Positions 7,570 to 14,712 of a stretch of 27,587 nt of DNA are shown here, piece after piece. Numbering within the stretch: position 1 is the stretch's first letter; every line of letters begins with the position of its first letter. The DNA lies in assembly GCA_052031065.1 (NCBI GenBank), contig JBPEXY010000101.1, positions 1-27,587 of the forward strand, written 5' to 3'. The notes below the pieces were generated by a model. The model had not been told where the DNA came from and searched no databases. It saw only the letters and a list, made by a program, of their open reading frames with translations. The DNA comes from JBPEXY01 sp052031065 (GTDB lineage: Bacteria; Pseudomonadota; Gammaproteobacteria; Immundisolibacterales; Immundisolibacteraceae). Both the position numbers and the translations under genes were made by a program.

Positions 7570-9975
7570 CTAATGTGCGCGTACGGTTCCCCCTTCAGCT
7601 GGGACATTCTCAGGCCCATTGCCCGGCAAGTCAATTGGCTCTGGCACACTGACTAACGCGTTGGTGAATACGTCATCTATCCAACGTACCGGAACGATCT
7701 TCAGTTTGCGGGTGATGTTGTCAGGAATCTCAGCCAGATCCTTAACATTTTGCTCTGGGATAAGCACTGTTTTGATACCACCACGCAGCGCTGCCAGCAG
7801 TTTCTCTTTTAACCCGCCAATCGGCAGAACCTCGCCGCGTAGAGTGATTTCTCCGGTCATCGCGACGCTCGCGGAAACTTCTATGCGGGTCAATGCAGAA
7901 ACCAGCGCAGTACACATGCCGACTCCTGCAGAGGGGCCATCCTTGGGTATCGCTCCTTCAGGTACGTGTACGTGAAAATCGTGATCGGCATAAAAATCGG
8001 CAGGAATTCCCAGAGCTTCTGCCCGGCTGCGCACCACAGTTAATGCCGCCTTGATTGATTCCTGCATGACATCACCAAGCTTACCGGTTAGCGACAGGTT
8101 GCCTTTTCCTGGCAGGACTGTCGCCTCGATACTGAGCAGTTCACCACCCACCTCCGTCCACGCCAGACCGGTAACATTTCCTATCCGGTCTTGTTGATCG
8201 GCAATGCCGAAGCGGAATTTTTCGACGCCGAGGTAGTCTGGCAGATTCTTGCTGCTTACCGTTATTTTCCTTTTTTTCTTGTTTTCAATCAGCTCCTTAA
8301 CCACTTTGCGGCAGATCTTGTTGATCTCGCGTTCCAGATTGCGTACGCCAGCTTCACGCGTGTAGAGACGAATGATATTGCGTAACGCCGGGTCGCCGAT
8401 GCTGATCTCATCCTCTGATAGGCCGTTGTTTTCTTTTGCTTTTCCTAGAAGGTATTGTTTGGCAATACTGAGCTTCTCATCTTCGGTGTAACCAGAGAGC
8501 CTGATCACTTCCATCCGGTCGAGCAGGGCGGGTGGAATATTGAGGGTGTTGGCGGTGGCGATGAACATCACGTTAGAGAGGTCATAGTCGACTTCCAGAT
8601 AGTGGTCGCCAAACGCATTGTTTTGTTCCGGGTCGAGAACTTCAAGGAGTGCGGAAGCGGGATCACCACGGAAATCCATGGCCATTTTGTCGATTTCGTC
8701 CAGCATGAACAGGGGGTTGCGTGTGCCCACTTTACTGAGGCTTTGAATGATCTTGCCAGGCATCGAGCCAATGTAGGTACGTCGATGGCCGCGGATTTCC
8801 GCTTCGTCGCGAACGCCACCCAATGACATGCGCACAAATTTGCGTTGTGTGGCACGAGCAATGGATTGGCCCAGTGAGGTTTTACCGACGCCGGGCGGCC
8901 CAACCAGGCAGAGAATTGGACCTTTAAGTTTTTTTACCCGCTGCTGTACAGCCAGGTATTCCAGGATCCGCTCTTTCACCTTCTCGAGGCCATAGTGATC
9001 TTCATCCAGCACCTGTTGGGCCTGGTGCAGGTCGCGGCGAATTCTCGACTGTTTCTTCCAGGGTACCGCCAGCATGTGGTCGAGATAGTTACGCACGACG
9101 GTGGCTTCGGCTGCCATTGGCGCCATCATTTTCAGCTTATTCAGTTCGGCGCGGCTTTTCTCCAGGGCTTCTGTCGGCATTCCCGACTGTTCTATTTTCT
9201 CGGCCAGCTCCTCCAGTTCGTTGGAACCTTCATCCAGATCGCCCAGCTCCTTCTGGATAGCCTTCATCTGTTCATTCAGGTAGTACTCGCGCTGGCCTTT
9301 TTCCATCTGTTTTTTGACCTGAGAGCGCATTCTCTTTTCGACCTTCAGCAGATCGATCTCCACCTCCATCGCACTCATCAGGGCTTCGATTCGGGCGGTG
9401 ACATCGGTGATTTCAAGAATTTCCTGTTTCTGCTCAAGGCGCAGGGTCAGGTGGGAGGCAATGGTGTCAGCCAGGCGATCGGGTGTATCGATAGCGTTCA
9501 GGGCGCTGATAATTTCTGGTGGAACCTTTTCGCTGCTGCGAACATAGCGCTCAAACTGATTGATCAGGGAGCGCATCAGGGGTTCCCAGGAGGATGCATC
9601 AGGCAGTAGTTCCGCGACAGAGCTTAAATTGGCGGATAGCAGGTCGCCTTGCGCCTGCAGCGATTCCAGCTTCGCTCGGGCGACCCCCTCAACCAGGACT
9701 TTGATAGTGCCATCAGGGAGCTTTAGCAGCTGCAGGATGTTGGCCAGTGTGCCCACTTCATGGAGATCCTCCATGTTGGGCTCATCAAGTCCGGCATCTC
9801 GCTGGGCGATCAGAAAAAGTTGCTTGTCACCGTCATTGGCCTGTTGCAGGGCCTCAATGGATTTACTGCGACCAACAAACAGCGGTATGACCATATGTGG
9901 GAATACCACGACATCCCTCAGCGGGAGCATTGGCAGAGTTGCAGGGAAGGTTTCCGGCGGATGGTTTTGGGTCAC
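7570..9975 (-). CDS. lon: ATP-dependent protease Lon (La)
   Basis: Lon is the cytoplasmic AAA+ serine protease that degrades misfolded proteins and many regulators. The 801-residue protein shows the LonN substrate-binding domain (PMLPLRDVVVFPHMVIPLFVGR at its start, split across residues 15-36), a coiled region and a Walker A box GPPGVGKTS. It also has Walker B PLFMLDEIDKM and a C-terminal protease domain with catalytic Ser682 (PKDGPSAGVGM) and Lys725 (second Lys of GGLKEK). The Ser-Lys spacing of 43 equals that of E. coli S679/K722. Length is slightly more than E. coli (784), from a polar C-terminal tail after SVPEPID. The start is GTG at 9973-9975; no in-frame ATG is better placed. A 7-codon open frame beginning ATG at 9995 ends in a TGA that overlaps this GTG. 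The gene follows clpX after 360 bases; a Lon-family heat-shock promoter is expected but was not convincingly found. Confidence 0.98.
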   Translation of the reverse strand: MTQNHPPETFPATLPMLPLRDVVVFPHMVIPLFVGRSKSIEALQQANDGDKQLFLIAQRDAGLDEPNMEDLHEVGTLANILQLLKLPDGTIKVLVEGVARAKLESLQAQGDLLSANLSSVAELLPDASSWEPLMRSLINQFERYVRSSEKVPPEIISALNAIDTPDRLADTIASHLTLRLEQKQEILEITDVTARIEALMSAMEVEIDLLKVEKRMRSQVKKQMEKGQREYYLNEQMKAIQKELGDLDEGSNELEELAEKIEQSGMPTEALEKSRAELNKLKMMAPMAAEATVVRNYLDHMLAVPWKKQSRIRRDLHQAQQVLDEDHYGLEKVKERILEYLAVQQRVKKLKGPILCLVGPPGVGKTSLGQSIARATQRKFVRMSLGGVRDEAEIRGHRRTYIGSMPGKIIQSLSKVGTRNPLFMLDEIDKMAMDFRGDPASALLEVLDPEQNNAFGDHYLEVDYDLSNVMFIATANTLNIPPALLDRMEVIRLSGYTEDEKLSIAKQYLLGKAKENNGLSEDEISIGDPALRNIIRLYTREAGVRNLEREINKICRKVVKELIENKKKRKITVSSKNLPDYLGVEKFRFGIADQQDRIGNVTGLAWTEVGGELLSIEATVLPGKGNLSLTGKLGDVMQESIKAALTVVRSRAEALGIPADFYADHDFHVHVPEGAIPKDGPSAGVGMCTALVSALTRIEVSASVAMTGEITLRGEVLPIGGLKEKLLAALRGGIKTVLIPEQNVKDLAEIPDNITRKLKIVPVRWIDDVFTNALVSVPEPIDLPGNGPENVPAEGGTVRAH

Positions 9976-10335
9976 GGTAGTCTCTCTAAGCTCATTGGCC
10001 GACCCGGTATGGTGGCGACCCCGGTTCGGTGACGATCATGGATGTTTTACGGCAGCCGGTGTGGCAGATTGCCGCTGCCCGGAATTCTGCAGGGCGGGTA
10101 GTTGCTCGCTTCGCCCAATATTACGCTGATTCCAGTGGCAGGCGGAGGGTCAGCGCGTTTCAAGTGAACAGGTCCGATGGGCTTATGCTGCAACCACCGT
10201 TGATACAGATGGGGGCGGAAAGCCGGTTTTCAACCGGCCAAGGTAAATGAGGGTGGGTGTGGCCGGCTGCGCGGGTGATGTCGTTGCAAGGCTTCGGCAG
10301 AGGTGGTGCAAAACCTCCGCCGAAGTGACCCCGGC
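9976..10335. other. Long clpX-lon intergenic spacer
   Basis: These 360 bases hold no gene I can support. On the minus strand the region contains the clpX-proximal hairpin at 10292-10325, a tight 7-pair inverted repeat GCCGGTT/AACCGGC with a 3-base loop at 10222-10238, and an exact CTTGAAA heptamer at 10157-10163. That heptamer resembles a heat-shock -35 box, but no matching -10 box lies at the right distance. The lon promoter must be somewhere here. Confidence 0.6.
10292..10325 (-). other. Hairpin just downstream of clpX
   Basis: A 13-pair stem (10292-10304 with 10313-10325, one G-U pair when read on the minus strand) encloses an 8-base loop and begins 10 bases after the clpX stop. There is no T-run after it, so it is more likely a 3'-end stabilising or attenuating structure than a full intrinsic terminator. 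Confidence 0.6.
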
Positions 10336-11607
10336 TTAGTCTGCTGAAGCTTCCTGGGGTTGCTCACCGTAAATCAGCAGCGGTTTGCTTTCTGTTTCGA
10401 GAATATGTTCGTCAAAAACCACCTTTTCCAGGTTTTCCTGGTCGGGTAGGTCGAACATGGTATCGAGCAGCGCGGTCTCGAGAATCGAGCGCAAGCCGCG
10501 CGCACCGGTTTTGCGCTCCAGTGCTTTGTTGGCAATTGCATCAAGCGCTTTGGGCCTGAATTCCAGCTCTACATCTTCCATTTCGAACAGCTTGGCGTAC
10601 TGCTTGGTTAGGGCGTTTTTCGGTTCGGTGAGAATGCGAATCAGTGATTCCAGGTCCAGTTCATGCAGGGTGGCAATGACCGGCAAACGACCAACAAACT
10701 CCGGAATCAACCCGTAGCGGATCAGATCGTGAGGCTCTGCCTCGGCGAGCACCTGTCCCAGCGCTTTCTGCTGTTCACCACTTTTGATCTCCGCAGCGAA
10801 GCCGATACCACCCTGTTCCATGCGGTCGCGGATGATTTTCTCCAGTCCGTCAAATGCGCCACCCACAATGAATAAAATACCTGACGTATCGACCTGAAGA
10901 AATTCCTGCTGCGGATGTTTGCGACCACCCTGGGGCGGCACCGACGCAATCGTCCCCTCAATCAGTTTCAACAGCGCCTGCTGTACTCCTTCACCGGAAA
11001 CATCACGGGTAATCGAAGGGTTGTCGGACTTGCGGGAAATTTTGTCAATCTCGTCGATGTAGACGATGCCGCTCTGCGCCCGTTCTACGTCGTAATCACA
11101 TTTCTGCAGCAGTTTCTGGATGATGTTCTCAACATCCTCGCCGACATATCCGGCCTCAGTCAGCGTGGTCGCATCAGCGATTGTGAATGGTACGTTGAGG
11201 ATTCTCGCCAGGGTTTCCGCCAGCAGGGTTTTCCCTGAACCGGTCGGGCCGATCAGCAATATATTGCTTTTGCTCAGCTCCACTCCGTCTGCCTGAACGC
11301 CAGCCTGAATTCTCTTGTAGTGGTTATAGACAGCCACAGAGAGGATTCTTTTAGCCGCGCTCTGGCCAATTACATACTCTTCCAGGTGGGTGAAGATGTC
11401 GCTCGGAGTCGGCAGTTCATCGCGCGCTTCCTTGCTTTCAGATCCCGACACTTCGTCACGAATAATATCGTTACAGAGCTCAACACACTCGTCACACACA
11501 AAGACAGATGGGCCTGCAATCAGCTTGCGCACCTCATGCTGGCTCTTGCCGCAAAAGGAACAATAGAGCAGCTTGTCTCCGTCGTCCTGGTTGTTGTCGT
11601 CACTCAT
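10336..11607 (-). CDS. clpX: ClpXP protease ATP-binding subunit ClpX
   Basis: ClpX is the AAA+ unfoldase that recognises tagged proteins (for example SsrA-tagged chains) and feeds them to ClpP. The 423-residue protein has an N-terminal zinc-binding domain with Cys16, Cys19, Cys38 and Cys41. It has Walker A GPTGSGKT at 120-127, the pore-1 loop GYVG at about 153-156, Walker B IVYIDEID at about 181-188, and a GGRKHPQQ segment matching the RKH loop. IGF, in the loop that docks into ClpP, is present near residue 265. Length equals the E. coli protein within one residue. The ATG at 11607 is preceded by AGAGGT nine bases away. It lies 73 bases after clpP on the same strand, the classic clpP-clpX order. 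Confidence 0.98.
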   Translation of the reverse strand: MSDDNNQDDGDKLLYCSFCGKSQHEVRKLIAGPSVFVCDECVELCNDIIRDEVSGSESKEARDELPTPSDIFTHLEEYVIGQSAAKRILSVAVYNHYKRIQAGVQADGVELSKSNILLIGPTGSGKTLLAETLARILNVPFTIADATTLTEAGYVGEDVENIIQKLLQKCDYDVERAQSGIVYIDEIDKISRKSDNPSITRDVSGEGVQQALLKLIEGTIASVPPQGGRKHPQQEFLQVDTSGILFIVGGAFDGLEKIIRDRMEQGGIGFAAEIKSGEQQKALGQVLAEAEPHDLIRYGLIPEFVGRLPVIATLHELDLESLIRILTEPKNALTKQYAKLFEMEDVELEFRPKALDAIANKALERKTGARGLRSILETALLDTMFDLPDQENLEKVVFDEHILETESKPLLIYGEQPQEASAD

Positions 11608-11680
11608 TGATGGATTACCTCTTTATGCACGCGCCTGTCTGTTCTCTGTATCGACCCGGTGCGCACCGTCTTTACCAGGG

Positions 11681-12310
11681 TCAGCTGTCGCGGGTTTCAA
11701 GAACCTTGTCAATCAGCCCGTAGCTTACAGACTCTTCTGCACTCATAAAATTGTCACGGTCGGTGTCATTTTTTATCTGATCCATGGATTGACCGCAATG
11801 TTTGGCAAGAATGTTGTTTAGCCGCTGGCGGACGTTTAGGATTTCGGTAGCGTGGATTTCGAAATCCGCCGCCTGGCCCTGAAAGCCGCCCAATGGCTGA
11901 TGGATCATCACCCGCGAATGGGGCAGAGCGAAGCGTTTACCTTTTTTGCCTGCAGCGAGTAACACTGCCCCCATGCTCGCTGCCTGGCCGATGCAGAGGG
12001 TGCTAACATCTGGTTTTATGAACTGCATGGTGTCATAAATTGCCAGGCCGGCAGTGACGGATCCGCCCGGTGAATTAATATAGAAATGTATGTCTTTATC
12101 GGGGTTTTCCGATTCCAGAAACAGCAGCTGGGCCACCACCAGGTTAGCGACATGGTCTTCTACTGGCCCAACCAGGAATATCACCCGTTCTTTCAGCAGC
12201 CGGGAATAGATGTCGTAGGCCCGTTCCCCACGGGAGGTCTGCTCAACCACCATTGGCACCAGACCCTGACTGACGATTGGAGTGGAGGTGGATTGGTCAA
12301 TGGGTGTCAT
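11681..12310 (-). CDS. clpP: ATP-dependent Clp protease proteolytic subunit ClpP
   Basis: ClpP forms the double-heptamer serine protease chamber that works with ClpX (and ClpA if present). The 209-residue sequence has the catalytic triad Ser112 (GQAASMGA), His137 (VMIHQPLGG) and Asp186 (DRDNFMS), with the same spacing as E. coli. The ERVIFLVGPV and YINSPGGSVTAGLAIYDTMQ segments are typical. The first 16-18 residues are probably a processed propeptide, as in E. coli. The ATG at 12310 has AAGGAAA about nine bases upstream. It lies between tig and clpX; a possible own promoter -10 box is at 12338-12343. A small GC-rich hairpin (11653-11660 with 11674-11682, one bulge) overlaps its 3' end. Confidence 0.98.
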   Translation of the reverse strand: MTPIDQSTSTPIVSQGLVPMVVEQTSRGERAYDIYSRLLKERVIFLVGPVEDHVANLVVAQLLFLESENPDKDIHFYINSPGGSVTAGLAIYDTMQFIKPDVSTLCIGQAASMGAVLLAAGKKGKRFALPHSRVMIHQPLGGFQGQAADFEIHATEILNVRQRLNNILAKHCGQSMDQIKNDTDRDNFMSAEESVSYGLIDKVLETRDS

Positions 12311-12337
12311 CGATGGTTTCCTTAGGATGTGTTGGAA

Positions 12338-12343
12338 ATAATA
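12338..12343 (-). promoter_or_regulatory. Possible clpP promoter -10 box
   Basis: TATTAT on the minus strand lies 27 bases before the clpP ATG. The best -35 (TTTAGC, 16 bases upstream) matches only half of the consensus, so this is tentative; clpP could also be read through from tig. Confidence 0.3.
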
Positions 12344-12362
12344 GTGACCTGAACTCGCTGCT

Positions 12363-12406
12363 AAACAGCTTGCGCCGGCATCGCCGGGAGTCGACGCTAG
12401 CTGTTT
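12363..12406 (-). other. Hairpin spanning the tig stop codon
   Basis: An 8-pair outer stem (12363-12370 with 12399-12406), a GCG/CGC pair block and an inner CCGGC/GCCGG stem with a 3-base loop form one long hairpin containing the tig stop codon. No T-run follows, so it may protect or process the tig 3' end rather than terminate. Confidence 0.6.
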
Positions 12407-13716
12407 CCGGCGTTCATTACAGCGTCAAAATCACTCTGCTCTTCAGTGACGTTGGCCTGCTCAAGTATCCATTCGGCAATGTCATTCTCGAGCACCGAGT
12501 TTTCTATTTCGGCCAGTCGTTCCGGTTGTGAATAGTAGAAATTGACAAAGGCTTCTTTATCGTCGAACGGTTCGGCCATGCGGTCGATGGCTGTGCGTAC
12601 CTTTTCAGGGTCGGCCTGGAGGTCGTTAACCTGAACGATTTCCGACAGTAACAGCCCGAGCGCCACCCGCCGGCGCGCATCTTCCATGTGTGGTTCAAGG
12701 TCGTGATGGTGATCATGCCCGTGGTCGTGGGAATGTCCGGCATGGGCGCGATGGGCTAGATTTTCTGCTTCGCTGTTTACCAGTGCCTGGGGAAGTTCGA
12801 CCTTGTTCTTTTCCAGTAGCAGGTCGAAGGCGGTCTCCTTGAGCCTTGCCTCAAGCCGCTGTTCCAGCTCCCGCGACATATTTTCACGGACCTTTTCCCT
12901 CAGCGCCTCTTCAGTGCCCTGCTCCACCGCCAGCGAAATGATAAATTCCTGGTTCAACTCCGGTAGCGTGGCCTCGCTGACGGTGTTGGCCTTAACAGCA
13001 AATTCAGCTTCCTTGCCAGCCAGCTCGTCGACACCGTAATCTTCTGGAAAGGTCACGGTAAAAGTCTTTTCATCGCCAGCTTTCAATCCGCTCAGGTTCT
13101 CTTCAAAACCAGGGATCATCTGCCCGCTACCGAGGGTTACGTCGATACCTTCTGCGGAACCGCCATCAAATGCCTCGCCATCCACGGTGCCGCTGAAATC
13201 GATATTGATGCGGTCATCATTCGCCGCTGCGCGATCAACTTCGTTCCACTCCGCCCTTTGGCGACGCAGTTTTTCAATCATGTTGTCAACGTCGCTGTCG
13301 GAGACTTCTGCGCTAAGGCGGGTTGCACTGGCATCAGATAAGTCAGCCAGTTCGATTTCGGGGAAGACTTCAAACCTGGCGGTAAAAGTAAATTCGTTAC
13401 CTGCAGAAACACCGTCGGTATCGATTTCGGGATTGCCTGCCGGTTTGAGTTCTTTCTCGGTGACCGCGCGATAAAAATTGGCCTGAATCAGCTCGCCGGC
13501 GACTTCCTGCTCAACCTGGGGCAAAAAACGGTTGCGAACTACCTTGAGCGGTATTTTGCCCGGACGGAACCCCTTCAGCCGCGTTGTTTGAGCGAGGCTC
13601 TGTAGTCTTGAGTTGATCTGTTCGTCGACGCTCGCTGCGGGTACTGATATCTGCAGACTGCGATTTAAACCATCATTTACTTCGAGAGTGCTCTCGATTT
13701 CTGTCTGTGCGTCCAA
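12397..13716 (-). CDS. tig: Trigger factor (ribosome-associated chaperone)
   Basis: Trigger factor binds the ribosome exit tunnel and shields emerging chains. The 439-residue protein has the ribosome-binding signature GFRPGKIP at 49-56, the FKBP-like domain at about 155-240 (with INIDFSGTVDGEAFDGG and the MIPGFEENLSGLKAGDEK segment), and the C-terminal arm domain. Residues 322-343 of the arm contain ten His residues in 22 positions, where E. coli has a non-His-rich segment. This may bind metal. The start is TTG at 13714-13716: the frame is closed by a stop 18 bases upstream and there is no in-frame ATG near the family start, so TTG or another rare codon must be used. No Shine-Dalgarno is visible. 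tRNA-Leu lies 68 bases upstream on the same strand. Confidence 0.96.
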   Translation of the reverse strand: MDAQTEIESTLEVNDGLNRSLQISVPAASVDEQINSRLQSLAQTTRLKGFRPGKIPLKVVRNRFLPQVEQEVAGELIQANFYRAVTEKELKPAGNPEIDTDGVSAGNEFTFTARFEVFPEIELADLSDASATRLSAEVSDSDVDNMIEKLRRQRAEWNEVDRAAANDDRINIDFSGTVDGEAFDGGSAEGIDVTLGSGQMIPGFEENLSGLKAGDEKTFTVTFPEDYGVDELAGKEAEFAVKANTVSEATLPELNQEFIISLAVEQGTEEALREKVRENMSRELEQRLEARLKETAFDLLLEKNKVELPQALVNSEAENLAHRAHAGHSHDHGHDHHHDLEPHMEDARRRVALGLLLSEIVQVNDLQADPEKVRTAIDRMAEPFDDKEAFVNFYYSQPERLAEIENSVLENDIAEWILEQANVTEEQSDFDAVMNAGNS

Positions 13717-13784
13717 AGGAGGATGATTCCGTTGTCAATGTGAAGTTAAGGTTGTGTGCTCTCTGAAGTCCGGGAGCCGCTATC

Positions 13785-13871
<87 letters not shown>

Positions 13872-13878
13872 GCCGACC

Positions 13879-13884
13879 AGTATA
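13879..13884 (-). promoter_or_regulatory. Promoter -10 box of tRNA-Leu
   Basis: TATACT lies nine bases before the tRNA 5' end on the minus strand, followed by a GC-rich discriminator (GGTCGGCC) of the kind seen at stringently controlled stable-RNA promoters. The -35 region is poor: TTGACG at 13911-13916 is 26 bases away. Confidence 0.45.
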
Positions 13885-13925
13885 CCTGAACCGCCGAGCC
13901 TGTTTGTCGCCGTCAACGCTGGTTT

Positions 13926-13953
13926 AATGAGGGCGAAGACGACCCGTTTCAAG
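13926..13953 (-). promoter_or_regulatory. Possible heat-shock (sigma-32-like) promoter upstream of tRNA-Leu-tig
   Basis: The minus strand carries an exact CTTGAAA (13947-13953), then 13 bases, then CCCTCATT (13926-13933), which partly resembles the CCCCATnT -10 box. It sits in the 120-base gap between the pilus cluster and tRNA-Leu and points toward tig. The -10 match is incomplete, so this is a hypothesis. Confidence 0.3.
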
Positions 13954-13989
13954 AGGTCTACCTGCTGCTCTGTTAGCGATTGCATTGTT

Positions 13990-14712
13990 TCAAAGTGCGC
14001 CAGCCTCGACCAGTTTGGCGCAGAGTAGTGACTCTGAAACAAATTCCACCATATCGTCAAATTCGCCGGCCACGGTGTTTCCAGCAGTGCGTTGCCTACG
14101 CACAAAGATAGCATCGCCGTTGCTGTTTTCTAGTTCATCATTAGAGAGGGTAACGGCCCCCGGTACAGTATTGATACCACCCTGCGCGTTGGTGGCCAGG
14201 TAGCCGTTTTTTCCAAATGACCAGATCACCAGTGCAGCTCTGGTCGATAGTGTCGTCGCGCAGGTATTGTCGGTACAGATCTGTATCGATGCGCCAACCG
14301 AGCAGCTAATTGGCGCATGATTGTTCAGGTTTGCGTCAATTCGGTAGCCGAGCCGGTTGCCGCGAAAGCCATCGCCATCCGGGCTGCCCAGGGTGGCCCA
14401 GGGGATGTCTCCGTTAACATTGCTGCAGTTGCCACCCGCAAAGTCTTCCAGTCCGTCGCCGTCGGTGTCGGGGCAGGGCAGAAAGCCATTGGCATAGGCG
14501 TAACCGTAGAGAGTAAGCAGAGTTTCATCAAGCACCTCCTGAGTCTCCGTCGTATCCTGCATTTCCTGTTGGCTTTGCAGTGGTCCGAGTAGGCCGCCAA
14601 GGAGCAGTCCGACAATCACCAGGACGATGGCGATCTCGATCAGTGAAAATCCCCTGGCGCTTGCCGAGGAGATTCTAAAAACTGCCGCGGGAGTGTTGTC
14701 AGGACCGTTCAT
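13990..14712 (-). CDS. Prepilin-type protein (class III signal), candidate pilus subunit
   Basis: From the ATG at 14710-14712 the protein is 240 residues. A leader of 21 residues ends in ARG, and cleavage before Phe22 would give FSLIEIAIVLVIVGLLLGG, with the Glu5 typical of type IV pilins. The globular part has six Cys (80, 96, 137, 146, 151, 231) and a possible calcium loop DTDGDGLED at 82-90. A Cys-Pro-Asp...Pro-Trp...Leu-Gly pattern at 79-122 also appears in the next gene upstream. The start is chosen because the ATG overlaps the stop of that gene as ATGA; a TTG at 14718 is less likely. It is the last gene of the pilus cluster and the only one with a full pilin signature, so it may be the main fibre subunit or a minor pilin. 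I cannot decide which from sequence alone. No obvious terminator follows. Confidence 0.85.
   Translation of the reverse strand: MNGPDNTPAAVFRISSASARGFSLIEIAIVLVIVGLLLGGLLGPLQSQQEMQDTTETQEVLDETLLTLYGYAYANGFLPCPDTDGDGLEDFAGGNCSNVNGDIPWATLGSPDGDGFRGNRLGYRIDANLNNHAPISCSVGASIQICTDNTCATTLSTRAALVIWSFGKNGYLATNAQGGINTVPGAVTLSNDELENSNGDAIFVRRQRTAGNTVAGEFDDMVEFVSESLLCAKLVEAGAL

Noticed and set aside
8995..9609. Open frame of 204 codons on the plus strand with many hydrophobic residues
   Set aside because: Antisense shadow of lon. Its Leu/Phe-rich composition follows from the Glu/Lys-rich coiled region of Lon read on the other strand.
10157..10163. CTTGAAA upstream of lon as a sigma-32 promoter
   Set aside because: The only CCC-rich element follows after eight bases, too close for a -10 box.
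10029..10250. Open frame of 73 codons on the plus strand in the clpX-lon gap, with GTG start
   Set aside because: No recognisable domain, no ribosome binding site, and antisense to an expected lon leader. It overlaps the small inverted repeat at 10222-10238. Too weak to call a gene.
13733..13738. TTGACA just upstream of tig as a -35 box
   Set aside because: No -10-like hexamer lies 16-18 bases downstream; that position already falls inside tig.
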